Of a DNA stretch of 9,806 bases, positions 6,382-9,806 are shown piece by piece. The stretch covers positions 1-9,806 of the forward strand of contig VXZL01000018.1 of assembly GCA_009845505.1 (NCBI GenBank), given 5' to 3'. The DNA is from Candidatus Poribacteria bacterium. Its GTDB lineage: Bacteria > Poribacteria > WGA-4E > WGA-3G. The notes below the pieces were generated by a model that did no database searches, had not been told where the DNA came from, and saw only the letters and a list, made by a program, of their open reading frames with translations. Each line of letters begins with the position of its first letter. The first letter of the stretch is position 1. Both the position numbers and the translations under genes were made by a program.

Positions 6382-8256
6382 CTACCGGACGATTGCGCGG
6401 AATGCTGGTGTAAAACGGATGGCATCGAATTCGCTTTGGGTTTCGACTCTCTGTCTAATACGTTCATCAAGCGCAATGGCTCGGGTTAGATATTCCAATG
6501 CTTGAGAAGTTTGCCCATTTTTCACCGCAGCCAAACTGCCGTGATATAGGTATTCAGCGTTATTGGGTGCGTGAGTGAGTGCTTCCTTAAAAACCGTAAG
6601 GGCTTCAGCGTAGCGTCCCTGCTTATACAGTATCCAGCCGAGTGTATCATTAATATGCGTTGCATCGGGGTCGAGTTCAAGGGCGCGCCTGGCTAACTTT
6701 TCTGCTTCTGCTAAGTTCGTTCCCAATTTATCAGCATAGAGCCATGCCAATGTATTGTATGCCGCGGCAAATTCGGGACCGGCTTCGATGGCTCGCAAGA
6801 GCAGCGTAACCGCTGCCTCCAGATTCCCTGCCGCCCCGGCGCGCCTCCCTTGTTCCCAGAGTTGATAAGCTTCAAATGGATATTTTCCTGTTTTAAGCGC
6901 ACTCGCGAATTCAATCAACTGCGCAACCTGTGGATTCGGACGAAGAGTTTGAACGGTTTCGCCCGATTGGATGGCATCGTCAAACCGTTTTAGGTTGAAA
7001 TACCCCCATGTTAAACTTTCGTGTGCCGTTGCGTAGCGAGGACTCAGGGTGACTGCCTGTTCCCATAACTTAAGAGCCGTCTGGGCATCTCCGCGGTTTC
7101 CCGCAGAAAGTCCCTGTCTCCATAGGCGATACGCCTGCATCGTGTATTCCCCGGTTTTTATATCTTGAGCGGTCTTGCGGATGAATTCAATACGCCGCAA
7201 TTCAGAGGGTGACACCCCCAAAACTTTGCCCAAGGAAAGAGCTGTGGTATGTGCCTTTAGTGCCGACTGACACGCCATAATAGCAGCGTCCAATCGTTCC
7301 ATTTCAAGTAAAGCAGTACCCATGTTTGCCCAAGCATTGACCATCTCAGGGTTCATATCTATTGCTTGTTGGTAGGCGGAGATCGCTGCTTCCAATTGCT
7401 GTGCGCGTAAATAACTGTTCCCGAGGTTATAGAAAATGTTTGCTGTGTCTACAGACTGAGAAAGTTGATTTTCGGATACTAACGCAATTGCCGAAAGATA
7501 CGTCTGGATTGCCTGCGCGTATGCACCGCTCTCAAAGTAGAAATCAGCCAACTGAAGGGACGCTTTCAAATACTTTGGGCTTTCAGCAACAGCTTGCTTC
7601 CAAGCCGCTATTGCTGCTTCCGTTCGTCCTGCACGTTTGGCACGCACACCTACCTGATAGTGCCGATGCGCAGCGAGCGAATAAATGCCAGCCCGTAGGT
7701 CGCGCGCAGTTGCAAGATTCGTCCGCAGTTGCGGTTGATCTGGACTGAGTGCCAATCCCTCCTCATACACCGCAATTGCCTCATCAAACCGACCTAATTC
7801 TTGATATGCCAGTCCTAAATTGTTGAGTGCCTCTACGTTATGCGGTCGAATTTCAAGAGCGGTTTGATATGCTGCGACTGCTTGTTCATAGAAGGCACGC
7901 TTCGCACGGGTATCGGCGACATCGATATCGCCTGTTTTGTGGGAAGCCAATCCTAATTTGATAAGGGCATCTATGTCCCGCGGCAGCAATTCTAAAGTTC
8001 GGGTAAACGCTTCTATCGCGCTCTGGAATTCCGATTTCTGGTAGTAAACCAATCCGAGGTGATAGTATGCATCGGCGAAATCAGGCGCGAGGGTCGTAAC
8101 CCGCTTAAAGGTCTCAAGCGCAGTGTCTAACGCTCCCGCGTTTAATTCCTTGACCCCTTGTGCAAACAGGGACATCGCCGCTTCGTTTGCGAGCGTCGAA
8201 CTTCCAATAGCGATGAGAAAGATACACATCCAAATGACGGACTGACGGCAAAACAT
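6382..8256 (-). CDS. Exported TPR-repeat protein
   Basis: This is a 624-residue protein built almost wholly of tetratricopeptide repeats, helical scaffolds that bind other proteins. A Sec-type signal peptide is visible at residues 1-23 (hydrophobic VIWMCIFLIAIGSS, likely cleavage after STLA). It has no lipobox, so a periplasmic location is likely. TPRs with the usual A/G-Y-P spacing include GVKELNAGALDTALETF, AYYHLGLVYYQKSEFQSAI, ALNNLGLAYQELGRFDEAI, IFYNLGNSYLRAQQLEAAI, AWANMGTALLEMERLDAAI, and, near the C-terminus, INDTLGWILYKQGRYAEAL. Three longer related blocks lie at 183-243, 362-422 and 450-510. The start at 8256 has a good Shine-Dalgarno (GGAGAG on the minus strand, 8263-8268). The gene converges on the secretin, with 28 bp between their ends and no clear terminator. 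A role in secretin assembly (as with the TPR pilotins PilF/PilW) is conceivable but unsupported beyond proximity. Confidence 0.88.
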   Translation of the reverse strand: MFCRQSVIWMCIFLIAIGSSTLANEAAMSLFAQGVKELNAGALDTALETFKRVTTLAPDFADAYYHLGLVYYQKSEFQSAIEAFTRTLELLPRDIDALIKLGLASHKTGDIDVADTRAKRAFYEQAVAAYQTALEIRPHNVEALNNLGLAYQELGRFDEAIAVYEEGLALSPDQPQLRTNLATARDLRAGIYSLAAHRHYQVGVRAKRAGRTEAAIAAWKQAVAESPKYLKASLQLADFYFESGAYAQAIQTYLSAIALVSENQLSQSVDTANIFYNLGNSYLRAQQLEAAISAYQQAIDMNPEMVNAWANMGTALLEMERLDAAIMACQSALKAHTTALSLGKVLGVSPSELRRIEFIRKTAQDIKTGEYTMQAYRLWRQGLSAGNRGDAQTALKLWEQAVTLSPRYATAHESLTWGYFNLKRFDDAIQSGETVQTLRPNPQVAQLIEFASALKTGKYPFEAYQLWEQGRRAGAAGNLEAAVTLLLRAIEAGPEFAAAYNTLAWLYADKLGTNLAEAEKLARRALELDPDATHINDTLGWILYKQGRYAEALTVFKEALTHAPNNAEYLYHGSLAAVKNGQTSQALEYLTRAIALDERIRQRVETQSEFDAIRFTPAFRAIVR

Positions 8257-8295
8257 TAATTTCTCTCCAAAGTAAATTGACAGGTTGTACCTTTT

Positions 8296-8566
8296 TAGGA
8301 CTTACGCAGATGGCTCTTTTGTAGCATGATGCACGTCGCATCTGGGCGAGTACGCCGCAAACCTGTTAGGTTGTGCCGTGAAACTGTCTGTGTTGTTAGA
8401 CAACTCTCATCTAATACCATTTCTGATTGAAATTGTAGCATAAACTTTAGTTTGTGCATGCTTGTAGCATTATGCTTGAGCCTGTACATTAAAGGGCAGT
8501 TATGCGATATAAACTTTTAGAAATGGTAAAATAAAATGTGTTACGGTCAAAACTGCGTAAGTCCTG
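8296..8566. mobile_element. MITE-like element, 271 bp, with 5-bp target duplication CTTTT
   Basis: AGGACTTACGCAG (8297-8309) and CTGCGTAAGTCCT (8553-8565) form a perfect 13-bp terminal inverted repeat with T outside the left end and G outside the right. CTTTT flanks both sides (8291-8295 and 8567-8571). The design is identical to the 92-bp element at 3293-3384, but the interior is unrelated. It is non-coding and contains TTGTAGCAT three times (8319-8327, 8433-8441, 8462-8470) plus a nested inverted repeat. It lies between the promoter and coding region of the minus-strand TPR gene, and so would form most of that transcript's 5' leader. Confidence 0.87.
8415..8528. repeat. Nested inverted-repeat unit inside the 271-bp element
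   Basis: TACCATTTCT (8415-8424) and AGAAATGGTA (8519-8528) are perfect 10-bp inverted repeats about 114 bp end to end. If the outermost TA on each side is a duplicated TA target, the unit would be CCATTTCT...AGAAATGG, as expected for IS630/Tc1-type insertion. Inside, GCATAAACT (8438-8446), TT, AGTTTGTGC (8449-8457) forms a hairpin with one G-T pair. It may be an older element captured by the outer one. The TA duplication is too short to prove this. Confidence 0.5.
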
Positions 8567-8574
8567 CTTTTGAT

Positions 8575-8603
8575 ATTGTAGCGAGTTTATCCTTTTATTT
8601 CAA
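8575..8603 (-). promoter_or_regulatory. Sigma-70-type promoter for the TPR gene
   Basis: On the minus strand TTGAAA (8603-8598) is followed after exactly 17 bp by TACAAT (8580-8575), a near-consensus -35/-10 pair. Transcription would start near 8568, within the CTTTT duplication beside the mobile element. Removing the element and one duplication brings the -10 box to 42 nt upstream of the TPR start codon, a normal distance, which supports this as the original promoter. Confidence 0.65.
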
Positions 8604-8634
8604 CGGGACAGTGGGAAAACATCTAAATTAACAC

Positions 8635-8661
8635 TTGCCTATCCTCAAAAAATCGTATAAA
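8635..8661 (+). promoter_or_regulatory. Possible promoter for the restriction-modification remnant
   Basis: TTGCCT (8635-8640) and TATAAA (8656-8661) are separated by 15 bp, shorter than ideal. A TATAAT also occurs at 8671-8676 but lacks a good -35 partner. The region is AT-rich and correctly placed ahead of the downstream reading frame. It lies back to back with the minus-strand TPR promoter. Confidence 0.35.
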
Positions 8662-8680
8662 CTAAACAGATATAATCCTA

Positions 8681-8702
8681 AATTGTGCCCTAAGGCACAA
8701 TT
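8681..8702 (+). promoter_or_regulatory. Perfect 9-bp hairpin in the leader of the restriction-modification remnant
   Basis: AATTGTGCC (8681-8689), loop CTAA, GGCACAATT (8694-8702) is a perfect stem-loop 29 bp ahead of the start codon and downstream of the possible promoter. It could be a binding site for a dimeric controller protein, an RNA hairpin in the leader, or a weak terminator, since T-rich sequence (TTTGTCTTTGCTTT) follows. Nothing in the window distinguishes these. Confidence 0.5.
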
Positions 8703-8731
8703 TGTCTTTGCTTTACATTGGAAAAGAAACG

Positions 8732-9709
8732 ATGCACAAAACACATATCAGAATTGAGATTCAACGTGCCCTCAACAATTTCATAGACGGTGAACTCGCC
8801 AAAAATGCAACCCACCTCCTCAAGGTATTAGGCTACGAAAGCCAACGCACCCTCAATCGAGACGCAAACACGCCCGCGGCATTCCGCGAAGACTTTGACC
8901 CTGACAACCTCATAAGCCCGGAGAAAGCACACCTAAGCGACTGGCAGACCGCCGATTTCCTCTTCCAACTCACCACTGACGAAATCAGACAGCAGACCCA
9001 AGAGACAATCACCTTCCATGAGGACACAAGCGTTGATGCAAGTATCTATCAATCCTATCTCTTTCTCGCTATCAAACTCAAAGGAGGAACCTATCCCCGC
9101 ACCGCACTCGCCACCATCACCCGCGAAGTCAACAAGCTCTACGCTATACCCGCGATGCTGATTTTTCAACACGGACGCGCCTTGACCTTCTCTATTATCA
9201 ACCGCAGACCGAGTCAACGGGATAGGGACCTTGATGTGCTTGAAAAAGTGACACTCATTAAGGATATTGACGTTGTGAATCCCCACCGCGCACACCTTGA
9301 TATTTTAGCGGAGTTGTCACTAAGTGCCCTCTACCAGCAGCACGGGTTTACGAACTTCCTTTTCGGCTTTAACATTACCTTTATGTGCCTCCTTGAATTC
9401 GTCACTGTTTCAATTAATGACAAATGTTTTAGGACGTTCTGGCCTCGGTGGCGGTTTACTGAAGCTTCAGACTTATGAAGTATCGGAGTTGCTGTGTTTA
9501 GATCCAAAAACTTATGCATTTGAAGATGCAACGCTGTTACATCTTCTTCATGGGAAATGCTTGATCCTTCGGATGACCGTCGCGCCCTTGACACAATCAT
9601 CTTTGATACACTCGGTCTCACGCAAGACGAGCGAGATGCAGTGTATGAAGCGGTTGTTAATTTGGTGGAAGCGCGGCTGCGGAAGGCGCGGAGTTTGAAG
9701 GCGAAATAG
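8732..9709 (+). pseudogene. Broken restriction-modification enzyme (Eco57I/type IIG-like), middle deleted
   Basis: Three pieces in two frames are the two ends of one large enzyme. Piece 1 (8732 to about 9358) has N-terminal motifs I associate with large single-chain DNA methyltransferase/endonucleases: FQHGRALTFSIINRR (145-159), VLEKVTLIKDID (169-180), NPHRAHLDIL (183-192), FTNF (206-209). Piece 2 (about 9360-9550, another frame) reads ASLNSSLFQL and NVLGRSGLGGGLLKLQTYEV, typical of the region near the C-terminus. Piece 3 (9557-9709, back in frame 1) reads MLDPSDDRRALDTIIFDTLG and ends EARLRKARSLKAK with TAG. A loss of one G in the GGG at 9552-9554 would explain the second frame change. The catalytic centre (NPPY motif) of a family usually around 1000 residues is absent, so it cannot modify DNA. 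ATG 8732 is preferred (GGAAAAG at 8720-8726); TTG 8702 is an alternative. Piece 1 alone could still be translated, to a stop at 9478. Confidence 0.7.
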
Positions 9710-9806
9710 GGAAGTGCAATAAGGTTCTTGAACAGCACCAATCCTTAACCGCTAATCCATACCACATTTTAACTTTACATCCGTTAGCAATTATATTATA
9801 ATATAC

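Noticed and set aside
7362..7748. Plus-strand open frame opposite the TPR gene
   Set aside because: It has no ribosome site or domain features and is antisense to well-formed TPR repeats.
6382..8256. TPR protein as the secretin pilotin (PilF/PilW type)
   Set aside because: It has no lipobox cysteine after the signal peptide, is three times longer than those pilotins, and is convergent with, not part of, the operon.
8277..8305. TTGACA at 8277-8282 on the plus strand as a promoter
   Set aside because: No acceptable -10 box lies 15-19 bp downstream, either in the present sequence or with the mobile element removed.
9331..9741. Minus-strand open frame of 136 residues across the broken restriction-modification gene
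   Set aside because: The plus strand over the same bases carries family signatures at both ends of the stretch; the minus product is low-complexity Ser/Arg and looks like a shadow.
9792..9805. 14-bp AT-only palindrome TATATTATAATATA at the window end
   Set aside because: Pure A/T palindromes arise easily in AT-rich intergenic DNA; it could be part of a promoter for a gene beyond the window, but there is nothing downstream to judge by.

Overview
The window looks like bacterial chromosome from an uncultured lineage with a diderm (two-membrane) envelope. It carries a secretin, which is an outer-membrane channel, together with inner-membrane assembly-platform proteins. The short mobile elements ending in AGGACTTACGCA, the heptanucleotide repeats and the TPR-rich content resemble Candidatus Poribacteria (sponge-associated and marine). 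That placement rests on my recall of similar genomes, not on a database search.

Positions 1-6353 (+ strand) hold part of a type II secretion (T2SS) or type IV pilus-like operon. A C-terminal scrap of an upstream gene ends at 62. A structured intergenic segment (70-174) follows. Next come a GspL-like protein (PilM-type actin-like ATPase fold fused through one transmembrane helix to a PilN-like periplasmic domain, 232-1959), a long GspM/PilO-like protein (2014-3291) and a very long secretin of the GspD/PilQ superfamily (3405-6353). The secretin has a signal peptide, an N0 domain and six N1-like ring modules instead of the usual three or so. The order [K?]-L-M-D suggests a T2SS rather than a pilus. 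Both inner-membrane genes carry short 7-bp tandem repeats in their coding sequence. A 92-bp mobile element sits between the gspM-like gene and the secretin, and its target duplication contains the upstream stop codon.

Positions 6382-8256 (- strand, convergent with the secretin) encode an exported TPR protein of 624 residues with three copies of an extended 61-residue repeat. Its promoter (TTGAAA-17-TACAAT on the minus strand, 8575-8603) is separated from the gene by a second, 271-bp copy of the same kind of mobile element (8296-8566), inserted essentially at the predicted transcription start. Both element copies have the same terminal bases (T...G outside a 13-bp inverted repeat) and each is flanked by a perfect 5-bp direct repeat, which is strong internal evidence for transposition.

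Positions 8732-9709 (+ strand) are the decayed remains of a large restriction-modification enzyme (Eco57I/type IIG-like). The N-terminal domain is joined directly to the C-terminal tail, with the central methyltransferase missing and a further frameshift near 9551-9559. The last ~100 bases hold no gene that I can see. I see no tRNA, rRNA or CRISPR array.
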